Below, in pieces: positions 25,627 through 33,554 of a stretch of 64,000 bases of DNA. Origin of the DNA: an uncultured Lachnospiraceae bacterium (lineage in GTDB: Bacteria; Bacillota; Clostridia; Lachnospirales; Lachnospiraceae); NCBI GenBank assembly GCA_910585715.1, contig CAJUEX010000013.1, positions 1-64,000 on the forward strand. Reading direction: 5' to 3'. The translations under genes were made by a program, and so were the position numbers. Numbering within the stretch: the stretch's first letter is position 1; every line of letters begins with the position of its first letter. The notes beneath the pieces were generated by a model. It worked only from the letters and a program-made list of their open reading frames with translations, searched no databases and had not been told where the DNA came from.

Positions 25627-25872
25627 TTATTTTTCAATTCCTGCTGCTTTAAAAATCTTGCCTACTACTTCTGTCGGCTGCGCACCGTTAGCAAGCCATT
25701 TCTTTGCTAACTCTTCATTTACCTTGAAAGTACTTGGATCTGTATTTGGATCATAAGTTCCAATCTCCTCGATAAATCTTCCATCTCTTGGAGAACGGGA
25801 ATCTGCTACTACGATTCTATAAAAAGGAGCCTTTTTCTGTCCCATTCTTCTTAATCTGATTTTTACTGCCAT
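25627..25872 (-). CDS. rpsP: 30S ribosomal protein S16
   Basis: 81 aa, standard length. The N-terminus AVKIRLRRMGQKKAPFYRIVVADSR, with the PRDGRFIEEIGTYDP segment, is diagnostic. It sits between ffh and khpA in the conserved order. Confidence 0.98.
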   Translation of the reverse strand: MAVKIRLRRMGQKKAPFYRIVVADSRSPRDGRFIEEIGTYDPNTDPSTFKVNEELAKKWLANGAQPTEVVGKIFKAAGIEK

Positions 25873-25945
25873 TTCTTTTCACCTCCGAAATTATTTTTCA
25901 TTATATATCAGTTCAACCGAATAAATATCCGGCTTAACAGCTCAC

Positions 25946-27295
25946 TTAAAAGGGAAATTTGAATCTACCCTTTTTACCCATGCCGCCCATCATGCCCGGC
26001 AATTGCTTCATCATTTTCTGGCTCTGCTCAAACTGCTTGATAAAACGGTTCACTACTCCAATGTCCACTCCGGCGCCTTTGGCAATCCGGTGCTTTCTGC
26101 TTGGATTTAAAAGCTTTGGGTTCTGCCTTTCTGCTACTGTCATGGATAGCACGATGGCTTCCATTCTGGCAAGCTGCTTTTCATCCACCATGGACTCGAT
26201 ATCTCCCATTTTGGCGCCCATACCGGGCATCATGCTTAAAATAGAGGACAATCCGCCCATATTGCGCATCTGCTTCATGCTTTCCAAGTAATCCTCAAAA
26301 TCAAACTTACCCTTTTTCATTTTGGCAGCCATCTGTTTTTCTTTTTCTTCATCGATATCCAGATTGGCCTGTACCTTATCAATGAGAGTCAGCACGTCTC
26401 CCATTCCCAAAATGCGGCTTGCCATCCGGTCCGGATAAAACTGCTCCAAATCCGACAGCTTTTCACCCATACCGACAAATAAAATAGGCTTGCCGGTTAC
26501 TGCCTTGACGGAAAGTGCGGAACCTCCTCTGGAGTCGCCGTCCATTTTGGAAAGGATAACTCCGTCGATTCCCACCTTTTCATCAAATTCCTTTGCCACG
26601 TTGACTGCATCCTGACCGGTCATGACGTCTACCACCAGAATGGTCTGATGGACTTCTACATTTGCCTTGATTTCCTGTAATTCTTCCATCATGGCTTCAT
26701 CTATGTGAAGACGGCCTGCAGTATCTAAAATCACCACATTGTGGCCGTTTTTCTGGGCATGCTCAACAGCCGCTTTAGCAATATCCACCGGGCTGTGATT
26801 TTCTCCCATGGTGAACACATCCACCTGCTGCTTTTCACCGTTTACCTGTAACTGCTTAATGGCTGCAGGCCTGTAAATATCACAGGCTGTCAGCAGGCAC
26901 TTTTTGCCTTTTAGCTTCAACTTTCCTGCTATCTTTGCCGTGGTGGTGGTCTTACCTGCACCCTGAAGGCCGCACATCATAATGACGGTAATGGACTTTC
27001 CGGGCTGCATTTTGATTTCTGTGGTCTCGGAACCCATCAATGCCGTCATTTCCTCGTTTACGATTTTAATGACCATCTGTCCCGGATTCAAACCGTTCAT
27101 CACGTCTGCGCCAATGGCACGTTCCTCTACGGATTTAATAAACTGCTTTACCACCTTGAAGTTTACATCGGCTTCTAACAATGCCATCTTTACTTCTTTT
27201 AAAGCAGCTTTTACATCTTCCTCCGTAAGCCTGCCTTTGCTCTTTAATTTTTTAAATACATTTTGTAGTTTATCTGTTAAACTTTCAAATGCCAT
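25946..27295 (-). CDS. ffh: Signal recognition particle protein Ffh
   Basis: 449 aa. N domain, GTPase G domain (GLQGAGKTTTTAKIAGKL, DTAGRLHIDEAMMEEL, SKMDGDSRGG) and a Met-rich M domain (about 300-449, e.g. MRNMGGLSSILSMMPGMGAKMG) that binds 4.5S RNA and signal peptides. It follows ylxM by 3 nt. The partner FtsY is in a separate cluster 15 kb away. Confidence 0.98.
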   Translation of the reverse strand: MAFESLTDKLQNVFKKLKSKGRLTEEDVKAALKEVKMALLEADVNFKVVKQFIKSVEERAIGADVMNGLNPGQMVIKIVNEEMTALMGSETTEIKMQPGKSITVIMMCGLQGAGKTTTTAKIAGKLKLKGKKCLLTACDIYRPAAIKQLQVNGEKQQVDVFTMGENHSPVDIAKAAVEHAQKNGHNVVILDTAGRLHIDEAMMEELQEIKANVEVHQTILVVDVMTGQDAVNVAKEFDEKVGIDGVILSKMDGDSRGGSALSVKAVTGKPILFVGMGEKLSDLEQFYPDRMASRILGMGDVLTLIDKVQANLDIDEEKEKQMAAKMKKGKFDFEDYLESMKQMRNMGGLSSILSMMPGMGAKMGDIESMVDEKQLARMEAIVLSMTVAERQNPKLLNPSRKHRIAKGAGVDIGVVNRFIKQFEQSQKMMKQLPGMMGGMGKKGRFKFPF

Positions 27296-27298
27296 AAA

Positions 27299-27634
27299 TT
27301 ATAATTCCTCTAATATCTCATTGATGAGAGCCTCTAAACTCCGGCTCAAGGTCTTATCTTCCAATTTGTCCAGCACTTCCTTTAATGCATGAACCTTTTC
27401 CTTTGTCCTTGTAAACTTTTCCACCAGATGCAGCCTGCTTTCATACTCTGAAAGACTCTTATCGCACCGTTTTATCAGGTCATGAACCCCCTGCCTGGAA
27501 ATCCCGTGCTCATCGGCAATTTCCGAAAGGGACATGTCATGATACACTGCATCCTCGTATATGCGCTTCTGGTGTTCTGTCAAAAGCTCGCCGTAAAAAT
27601 CGTACAGCAGACCCTGTTCTACAATCTTTTCCAT
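27299..27634 (-). CDS. ylxM: YlxM-type SRP-associated helix-turn-helix protein
   Basis: 111 aa of the UPF0122 family. It has a sigma-4-like helix-turn-helix (SLSEIADEHGISRQGVHDLIKR) and a C-terminal coiled segment. It is encoded just before ffh in many Firmicutes; in streptococci YlxM modulates SRP GTPase activity. First gene of its operon, with a near-consensus promoter. Confidence 0.93.
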   Translation of the reverse strand: MEKIVEQGLLYDFYGELLTEHQKRIYEDAVYHDMSLSEIADEHGISRQGVHDLIKRCDKSLSEYESRLHLVEKFTRTKEKVHALKEVLDKLEDKTLSRSLEALINEILEEL

Positions 27635-27666
27635 CGTATCACCTGTTTTTTTCTGATACCTTTGCT

Positions 27667-27695
27667 ATCATACACTAAGGTTATGATGGTGTCAA
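27667..27695 (-). promoter_or_regulatory. Promoter of ylxM-ffh-rpsP-khpA
   Basis: Minus-strand consensus TTGACA (27690-27695), a 17-bp spacer and TATGAT (27667-27672), ending 32 nt before the ylxM start. Confidence 0.8.
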
Positions 27696-27723
27696 GTATT
27701 TTTTCTTGACAGATAGATGATCG

Positions 27724-27947
27724 GTAACAGTTCAGCCCTCCGCTTTCCACCACAGGAATCAGAACCGGCGGCAGGCAGAAAGTGATTTCTAAAGGAGTCC
27801 TTATAAAAGCGCCAGCGCTTAGCGAGGTATTTTCGAGCTTAGCACTGTTGCGTTTTTATCAGAGCGAGAGCGGGACGACGTAGAAACACTTTCTGCCTGC
27901 CGCCGGTTCTGATTCCTGTGGTGGAAAGCGGAGGGCTGAACTGTTAC
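27724..27947. repeat. Large palindromic element, 61-bp perfect arms
   Basis: The arms 27724-27784 and 27887-27947 are perfect inverted copies of each other over 61 bp. The 102-nt interior continues the pairing (ATTTCTA with TAGAAA; ATAAAAGCG with CGTTTTTAT) around a smaller loop and carries AGAGCGAGAGCG, also found in the 51.5-kb element. The arm includes CACAGGAATC, shared with the other family members. As RNA it would form one rod about 80 bp long. It fills the gap between ylxM's promoter and the stop of the gene at 27963. No ORF or transposase is inside it. Confidence 0.9.
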
Positions 27948-27962
27948 ATCTATTACGATAAA

Positions 27963-28316
27963 TCACTTGTATTCACCATTTATCTTCAATGCCATCTCTG
28001 CAAATTCATTATAATTACTTAATACGCGCTTGTATGCTTTAATTTCCTCTTCACTTACTTCTCCATTTGTCTCTAACGACATTTCTATTGAATATTGGTT
28101 TGATATTTTATCATAAGTGATATGTGCATCAGCAGATTTCACAACCTCTAAATCTGTAAAGGTCTCTTCAATTATCCCGGCTAAGTGCGTACCGTATATT
28201 TCTTTTTTATCAATTTTATGATTCCACATTCCAAATATACAATAGCCCAAAAACAAGCACACAAAAAGGATTAGTCCTCCTAAAAAAAAGTATTTCTTTT
28301 CTATTCGTTGTCTCAT
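27963..28316 (-). CDS. Hypothetical single-pass membrane protein
   Basis: 117 aa: a basic N-terminus, one membrane helix (about 10-29), then an extracytoplasmic domain of about 85 residues. Overlaps the upstream secreted-protein gene by 4 nt, so the two products are likely made together and may interact. No family recognised. Confidence 0.7.
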   Translation of the reverse strand: MRQRIEKKYFFLGGLILFVCLFLGYCIFGMWNHKIDKKEIYGTHLAGIIEETFTDLEVVKSADAHITYDKISNQYSIEMSLETNGEVSEEEIKAYKRVLSNYNEFAEMALKINGEYK

Positions 28317-28939
28317 GGCGCCGTACCAAATGATAATGTGCTGTTAAATGGGTCATAGCTTGCTGCAAACAATCTTGAATAAGAAGAACCAAGATAAGTC
28401 ATATCCAACCATAATGCATGATAATAATTTGTAGAGGATTTGTTATCTTCATCCCACTTACAACTCCAAAGTTTGTTTTTTATTGTATATGTACCTCTCA
28501 AATTGCTAATGTAGCCCGCTTCTCCATTTGGATACCATGTACACTCAAGCTGAACTACTATCACCAAAGTTTCAACACCCGCCATATTATGATTGATATT
28601 GTATATCTTAGTGGAAGTTTTCTTACCCGCTCTTGCTAAATCCATACTGGTTCCTACGCAGGACATAGTAATTGTTCCTCCATCTGAAGTTGTACCAAGT
28701 ATTATTGATTCCCCAGTCTTCAATTCATAACATGTGTCAGGCATCTGTTCGTTTTCTTTCTCATCTATCATTTGTATATTTTCTTTTTCCGGCAGACCTG
28801 TCTCTGCAATTCCTACTGTTTTACAACTATCTGCCAGATTGGATTCTGCAGGTGTCTTAGCAGATGCAGTTTGTGGCATTGCATAGAAAAAATTCATAAA
28901 AATGAGTAAAGCAATGCCCATTTTGCATAATAGTTTCAT
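28313..28939 (-). CDS. Hypothetical secreted protein
   Basis: 208 aa. A signal peptide (KLLCKMGIALLIFMNFFYAM, cleavage near AxA about residue 27) precedes a linker rich in Glu and Asn, then a domain of about 140 residues with cysteines and many aromatic residues (TWYPNGEAGYISNLRGTYTI). No LPxTG or lipobox is evident. It is the first gene of a two-gene unit with the membrane protein at 27963. Function unknown. Confidence 0.7.
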   Translation of the reverse strand: MKLLCKMGIALLIFMNFFYAMPQTASAKTPAESNLADSCKTVGIAETGLPEKENIQMIDEKENEQMPDTCYELKTGESIILGTTSDGGTITMSCVGTSMDLARAGKKTSTKIYNINHNMAGVETLVIVVQLECTWYPNGEAGYISNLRGTYTIKNKLWSCKWDEDNKSSTNYYHALWLDMTYLGSSYSRLFAASYDPFNSTLSFGTAP

Positions 28940-28967
28940 ACCCCAATTCTCCTATTGATTTTTTTTA

Positions 28968-28996
28968 ATAATACATGATTAAACAACCATTGTCAA
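28968..28996 (-). promoter_or_regulatory. Promoter of the secreted/membrane protein pair
   Basis: Minus-strand TTGACA (28991-28996), a 17-bp spacer and TATTAT (28968-28973), ending 28 nt before the ATG at 28939, with AGGAG as ribosome site. Confidence 0.7.
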
Positions 28997-29072
28997 TATC
29001 TTGTAATTTATTATCTCTTATATTTTTTATTCTGTTGTTTATATTTGAAAGAACAATTAAAAAAACACAGCC

Positions 29073-30302
29073 TCACCTTCCCCCAACCTGGTGCCTTGAA
29101 AATCCCCTTCCCGTAAATACCATACACAAAACTGCCGCCGCCCCATAAGCGATACAGAGCATGGAAATATAGGAAAGCACCACATTCCCTATCTGACAAC
29201 TGTTATAAGTAGACAGCACTTCCTTAAAATCCGTAATGTACACAGGCCTTAAAAATAAAATCCAGTTTATCAGACGGCTGTTTTTGGAAAAAGGAATAAA
29301 TATAGTTCCAAGAAGCAACAGGAAATCTACCGCAAGCACTATCAACGGATTTTTGCTGCGGGCTGACAGCAGCATGGAAAAGGCACCTATAAAGGCTGCC
29401 ATCAAAAGCATTATCCCTAAATGTACTGTCACAGCTTGTAATACGGTCCAGTCGTAGGGAGAATTTTTGGAAAAAAGCTGTACCGGCAAATTGTAGCCTT
29501 CCACACCAAAAACTGCCATAAGGCTTCCTGCCGATATGACTGCGCAAAGCAGCGTATAGCCTACGGAAAAAAGGAAGACAGCAATCATCTTTGCACCTAT
29601 AAGCTTTGTCTTTCCAAACTTTGCCGTAAGAATCAGGGCGTCTGTCCGATTTTGGTACTCTCCCGCAAAAACAGGTGCGATACAGATACTGATGACAAAA
29701 AGCGAATAGAACAAAGCACCTATATTATTCCAGATAAAATTCCATGTTTCTGTATTTCCAAATAAAAAAGGTGTTTTTACTGTTTGTGCTTTCTCCATCC
29801 AGAACTGCTTTTCTTTTTCCGTATAATTTCCATAAGAGTAATCCATATTCAGACCGTTTCTTATTTTTTCCAGCCGCCTTTCATAAAAGCCGATTCCATT
29901 GGTTGTGTCAATAGAAGCTAAATCCTCCCATGCCCATTGTTCATTCCATTCTGAATAGTTGCTGCAGACTATTGAAAAAAGACGTGTATTGGGTGAAATC
30001 AGCCACCAGCCGTAGCCCTCTTCTCCCGGTTCCAGTTTCTTCAGCTGCTTTTGATAATCCGTTACGATTTCTGTAAGATACTCCTCGCTTAAAACCCCTG
30101 TCTGGGCTTTATCATATTCCGCCTGCATTTTTACTGCTTTCAGTCCTTTTACGATTGGCGCCTCTTTGTTCAACCGGAAGTCCTCGCTTTTTACACTATA
30201 ATAATTAACAAAAAGCAGTAAAAGCAATCCGAGAAACATGGCTGTCCTGTTTACTTTCTTTTTCCATATTTTTTTCAGTTCAAACCCGATTAAGCTTAAC
30301 AT
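29073..30302 (-). CDS. ABC-2 type transporter permease
   Basis: 409 aa with a first helix at about 18-37, an extracytoplasmic loop of about 140 residues, then five or six helices (from about 185). The cytoplasmic GEYQNRTDALILTAKFGKTKLI segment is the ABC-2 coupling region. It overlaps the ATPase gene by 7 nt and is the last gene of the sigma-factor operon. The substrate is unknown; systems of this layout often export peptides or cell-envelope-active antibiotics. Confidence 0.85.
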   Translation of the reverse strand: MLSLIGFELKKIWKKKVNRTAMFLGLLLLLFVNYYSVKSEDFRLNKEAPIVKGLKAVKMQAEYDKAQTGVLSEEYLTEIVTDYQKQLKKLEPGEEGYGWWLISPNTRLFSIVCSNYSEWNEQWAWEDLASIDTTNGIGFYERRLEKIRNGLNMDYSYGNYTEKEKQFWMEKAQTVKTPFLFGNTETWNFIWNNIGALFYSLFVISICIAPVFAGEYQNRTDALILTAKFGKTKLIGAKMIAVFLFSVGYTLLCAVISAGSLMAVFGVEGYNLPVQLFSKNSPYDWTVLQAVTVHLGIMLLMAAFIGAFSMLLSARSKNPLIVLAVDFLLLLGTIFIPFSKNSRLINWILFLRPVYITDFKEVLSTYNSCQIGNVVLSYISMLCIAYGAAAVLCMVFTGRGFSRHQVGGR

Positions 30303-31168
30303 TTTGTTCCCTCCTGAAAATAGTATAAATACAAATCCTCCAAAGTTCCCTTTACACTGATGCCATTTTCAAAGGGCTTTGTTTCACTAATGATGCGAAA
30401 GGTGGTTTTTCCGTCATTATGATGCATATTTGCCACGTTGAAATTTTTCACAATATGCTCTGTTTCTTTCTCATCACGGACGCATTCCCATACCTTTCCT
30501 TCCACATGCTGTTCCATTTCCCCTACGGTTCCCGTAAGCTTCAGCTGACCGTCCTTCATAAGAAGTATCCTGTCGGCAATGGCTTCCACATCCGATACGA
30601 TATGGGTGGACAACAGCACGATTTTATTTTTTCCAAAATCCGCTATCAGGTTCCGAAAGCGCACTCTCTCCTTGGGGTCAAGTCCTGCGGTAGGCTCATC
30701 CAGTATAAGAATCTTCGGGTCGTTTAACATTGCCTGGGCAATTCCCAGCCTCTGCTTCATTCCTCCGGAATAGGTTTTAATCCTCTTTTTCATCACCTGC
30801 AAAAGCCCTACCTGCTCCAAAAGCTGCCTTGTTTTGTCCTTTGCCTTTCCATAGGGAAGTCCTTTTAAGGAAGCCATGTACATCATAAACTCGCAAGCGG
30901 TAAAATCCGGATAATATCCGAAATCCTGCGGCAGATATCCCAACAGGTTCCGAAACTCCTCCCCCATCTCCATATTGTTTCTGCCATCCACCTTGATTTC
31001 TCCTCCTGTAGGCGTCAGGATGCCGCAAAGCATGCGCATAAATGTGGTTTTTCCGGCTCCGTTTGCTCCTAACAGCCCATAGACGCCTTCTCCCAGCTTT
31101 ATGGATATCCGGTCTACGGCAATTTTGTTTTTATATTGTTTCGTTACTCTGTCAATTGAAAGTTCCAT
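30296..31168 (-). CDS. ABC transporter ATP-binding protein
   Basis: 290 aa from the ATG at 31168 with GGAGAG upstream; the longer reading to 31249 lies inside the preceding gene. Walker A LGANGAGKTTFMRMLCG, Q-loop LGYLPQDFGYYPDF, signature YSGGMKQRLGIAQAML, Walker B ILILDEPTAGLDP and the switch His in LSTHIVSD. The C-terminal regulatory segment (about 220-290) is typical of antibiotic-export ATPases of the BcrA/DrrA group. It pairs with the permease at 29073. Confidence 0.92.
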   Translation of the reverse strand: MELSIDRVTKQYKNKIAVDRISIKLGEGVYGLLGANGAGKTTFMRMLCGILTPTGGEIKVDGRNNMEMGEEFRNLLGYLPQDFGYYPDFTACEFMMYMASLKGLPYGKAKDKTRQLLEQVGLLQVMKKRIKTYSGGMKQRLGIAQAMLNDPKILILDEPTAGLDPKERVRFRNLIADFGKNKIVLLSTHIVSDVEAIADRILLMKDGQLKLTGTVGEMEQHVEGKVWECVRDEKETEHIVKNFNVANMHHNDGKTTFRIISETKPFENGISVKGTLEDLYLYYFQEGTKC

Positions 31169-31884
31169 ACGTATTTCTCTCCGTTTCTGGTAATCATTAT
31201 TATTTGTCTTATCAAAAGCAGCAGGAATATGCCTGCCGCAAGCAGCCAACCGCCTATATACTCCATTTCATAAATAACCGGCTTCCTATAGGCGGCTGTT
31301 CCAAAGGCAATCATCACCCCGGCGCTGATGGCAAAGCACACAAAGGAAATATCCCCTGCCTTCATATAACAGACTGTAAGCAGCGTGAGAAAGCTGGTTA
31401 TCAGATAAGGTAGCAGCAGATAAATTCCCGCCTGCCAGTAAGTTACCTTATGCTCCATTGCCAGAAACGGCGCCAAAAGCAGAAATAAAAGCATATTCAT
31501 CATTCCCAGAAGATTGATTCGGATAAGAAGCACATTTCCCAGAGAAAATCTGGTGGACATTTCCAGTTCTTCCATCCGGTACTGCCTGGAACGGATAAGC
31601 TCCATGGAAGCAAACAGGGCAAACATGGGGGTAAGGGCGGAAATCATGCCGATTTCCTGTCTGTTTCCAAAAAGCAGCCTGTCCTTCTGGCATAACAGGA
31701 ACAACAGGAAGAAAATCCCCACGGAGCCTATCCAGGTTCTCTTTTTTATGAATTTTGCCTGTAACAGCCATAGCTGCCATTTGGGGATTCTCGGATAAGA
31801 CAGTGATTTTAAAAACTCTTCCCTTCTGTCCGGAAGAGGGGCTTCAAATGCTTGTAACAGCCCGTTTTTCAGCTTTTTATTCAT
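31144..31884 (-). CDS. Membrane protein of the sigma/ABC operon
   Basis: 246 aa from the ATG at 31884 with AGGAGG upstream. About six membrane helices follow a soluble start that contains PDRREEFLKSLSYPRIPKWQ. It lies between the sigma factor (4-nt overlap) and the ATPase (25-nt overlap). The position suits a second permease-like subunit or a membrane anti-sigma factor; the sequence does not decide. Confidence 0.7.
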   Translation of the reverse strand: MNKKLKNGLLQAFEAPLPDRREEFLKSLSYPRIPKWQLWLLQAKFIKKRTWIGSVGIFFLLFLLCQKDRLLFGNRQEIGMISALTPMFALFASMELIRSRQYRMEELEMSTRFSLGNVLLIRINLLGMMNMLLFLLLAPFLAMEHKVTYWQAGIYLLLPYLITSFLTLLTVCYMKAGDISFVCFAISAGVMIAFGTAAYRKPVIYEMEYIGGWLLAAGIFLLLLIRQIIMITRNGEKYVWNFQLTE

Positions 31885-32360
31885 AGAAAATCCTCCTTTT
31901 TTAAATATTTTTTTAATTCCTGACATGCTTCTTTTGTTTTGCGGTAAACAACAAACCTCGAGCAATTTGTTATCCTGCTGATTTCTTCTACCGACACTTG
32001 GTTTACATAACGAAGCAGCAACAGCTCCTGCTTCTCTTCCGTAAGATGGTTCAGCGCCTGCTTTAGTGCAATGGCAGAATCTAAATCCATTTCCTTTCCG
32101 GCATCTGTCTTTTGCAACAGCTTTCCCTCATCCGGAAGCTCTCTTATGCTGCTTTTCTGTTTTCTGAAATAGTCCACACACAGATTCTTTGCAATAGTAT
32201 ATAAATATGCCAAAGGCTTTCCCCGGCTGATATAGGTGTTTTGGCTGAAGTAGCGCAGGAAGGTTTCCTGGGTCAGGTCTTCTGCCAGATGGGGGTTTTG
32301 GACTTTAAAATAGCAGTATCTGTAGATTTTGTCGTATTGTTCTTCTATTTCCAATGGCAC
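31881..32360 (-). CDS. ECF-type RNA polymerase sigma factor
   Basis: 159 aa, GTG start with GGAGG 8 nt before it. Region 2 (DKIYRYCYFKVQNPHLAEDLTQETFLRYF, residues about 9-37) and region 4 (EKQELLLLRYVNQVSVEEISRITNCSRFVVYRKTKEA) are clear. ECF factors usually respond to envelope or antibiotic stress and drive their own operon. It is first in a four-gene overlapping operon with a membrane protein and an ABC exporter. No recognisable zinc-finger anti-sigma gene is present. Confidence 0.93.
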   Translation of the reverse strand: MPLEIEEQYDKIYRYCYFKVQNPHLAEDLTQETFLRYFSQNTYISRGKPLAYLYTIAKNLCVDYFRKQKSSIRELPDEGKLLQKTDAGKEMDLDSAIALKQALNHLTEEKQELLLLRYVNQVSVEEISRITNCSRFVVYRKTKEACQELKKYLKKEDFL

Positions 32361-32411
32361 ATGGGCTTCCTCCTTTCTTTTGCGGGTGGAGTTTTTGCTG
32401 TTTTCCGCTAT

Positions 32412-32535
32412 CTATTTTCTAATATCTATTTTCTAATATCTGTTTTCTGCTTTTTGTTTTCTGCTTTTTGTTTTCTGCTTTTTGTTTTCTGCTTTTTGTT
32501 TTCTGCTTTTTGTTATTTGTTTTTTGTTTACTGCT
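32412..32535. repeat. T-rich tandem repeats upstream of the sigma operon
   Basis: Four exact 14-bp units CTGCTTTTTGTTTT (32447-32502) plus a partial fifth follow two or three 13-14-bp units of the TCTATTTTCTAATA type; degenerate copies continue to about 32550. On the minus strand this is an A-tract array 90-185 bp upstream of the sigma-factor start. It contains no gene. It could bend DNA, vary in length by slippage, or hold repeated regulator sites. Confidence 0.75.
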
Positions 32536-32717
32536 TTTATTTTCTGATTTTATTTTAGATTATTTTTCTTTCATTAGGTATAACGTTTTTTATGAGGATT
32601 ATGTGCGGAGAATTTTTGTGACAGATTGCTTTTGAATAAAATCATTTATAATATAAGATGATTTATGTATGGAATTGAGAAATTAAAAAAGCAGGTGGGA
32701 AGTATGATGAGAGAACA

Positions 32718-32864
32718 CAGGAGCCGCCATAACATTCTATATTCTTCCGAACACACTTATGCCCTGCGAAGACACAACAGCCCCAGCGCACCGGAATACG
32801 GTGCGTTAGGACTGGCGACTTTGCCAGGGTCCGGAAAAAATATGGAATGCTATGACGGCTCCTG
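32718..32864. repeat. Palindromic intergenic element, imperfect arms
   Basis: The arms 32718-32750 and 32831-32864 pair with few mismatches (CAGGAGCCGCCATAACATTC versus its near-complement ending CGGCTCCTG). The interior contains a second stem CGCACCG/CGGTGCG. Opening with CACAGGAGCCG and containing an inner GCGCACCG...CGGTGCG loop relates it to the elements at 27.72 and 51.5 kb. It lies between the toxin gene and the tandem repeats; the plus-strand ORF over it is an artefact. Confidence 0.75.
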
Positions 32865-32897
32865 CTGGGTATTGAAAAAATTTTTCTATTATCTTAA

Positions 32898-33179
32898 TTA
32901 TTCAGCAAATAAATCTGCATGTGTTCCTGTATCAATCAATGTTAGTGTCAGTACATCATCTTCTATAAGATATATTAACAGCCAGTCGGGTTGTATATGA
33001 CACTCTCGATATCCTTTATAATTTCCAATCAGGGCATGATCCCTGTTTTTAGCTTCCAAAGGGATTTTATGCAACAATTTCTCTACAATATCCTGCAACA
33101 AAGAAATGTCCAGCCCTCGCTTTTTTGCAAGTTTCAATCCCTTTTTAAACTTTCCTGTAAGGATTAATTCATAATTCAT
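32898..33179 (-). CDS. YafQ/RelE-family toxin
   Basis: 93 aa. It is a ParE/RelE-fold mRNA interferase of the YafQ type: KFKKGLKLAKKRGLDISLLQDIV, the central HALIGNYKGYRECHIQPDWLLIYLIEDD and the C-terminal TLIDTGTHADLF. The His residues and Tyr expected for ribosome-dependent cleavage are present. Overlaps the antitoxin by 4 nt. Confidence 0.92.
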   Translation of the reverse strand: MNYELILTGKFKKGLKLAKKRGLDISLLQDIVEKLLHKIPLEAKNRDHALIGNYKGYRECHIQPDWLLIYLIEDDVLTLTLIDTGTHADLFAE

Positions 33180-33448
33180 ATGTCCAAATCCTCCAATGCT
33201 TCTGAAAAGCTGCTATACCGTTTTGCATTGGGATCCTTGCTGAGCTGTTTTGCTTCCTCCATAGCTTCCATTACTTCTGGCTTATATCTGGGAATTTCCA
33301 CGCTAAAGGGAAGTCCGCCCCGCATAATGGATTGTCTCAAAAACATATTCACAGCGCTGGACATATCAATTCCAAGCTGGTTAAAAAGTTCTACTGCCTG
33401 TTTCTTAACATCCTCTTCTATTCTTATCTGAGTTTGCACAGTGGCCAT
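33176..33448 (-). CDS. RelB/DinJ-family antitoxin
   Basis: 90 aa from the ATG at 33448. The promoter's predicted start site (near 33466) excludes the earlier ATG at 33475. A ribbon-helix-helix N-terminus (ATVQTQIRIEEDVKKQAVELF, then LGIDMSSAVNMFLRQSI) binds DNA; the C-terminal tail neutralises the YafQ-like toxin. It is autoregulated in known systems, consistent with the palindrome within its promoter. Confidence 0.93.
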   Translation of the reverse strand: MATVQTQIRIEEDVKKQAVELFNQLGIDMSSAVNMFLRQSIMRGGLPFSVEIPRYKPEVMEAMEEAKQLSKDPNAKRYSSFSEALEDLDI

Positions 33449-33473
33449 TTCATCACCTTCTTTCTTTGTTTTC

Positions 33474-33502
33474 ATTGTAAACCAAATTGTTTACGCTGTC
33501 AA
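33474..33502 (-). promoter_or_regulatory. Autoregulated toxin-antitoxin promoter and operator
   Basis: Minus-strand TTGACA (33497-33502), a 17-bp spacer and TACAAT (33474-33479). The palindrome GTAAAC-N6-GTTTAC (33477-33494) overlaps the -10 box and most of the spacer, the place expected for a DinJ-type repressor. Confidence 0.8.
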
Positions 33503-33554
33503 TTGTTCAAGTGTAAAAAGGCTAATTCTTACTTTCTATTTTATTCAATCCTGC

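Noticed and set aside
32665..33000. 111-aa plus-strand ORF at the third palindrome
   Set aside because: It runs through both arms of the hairpin into the toxin gene's 3' end, so its reading is forced by palindrome sequence.
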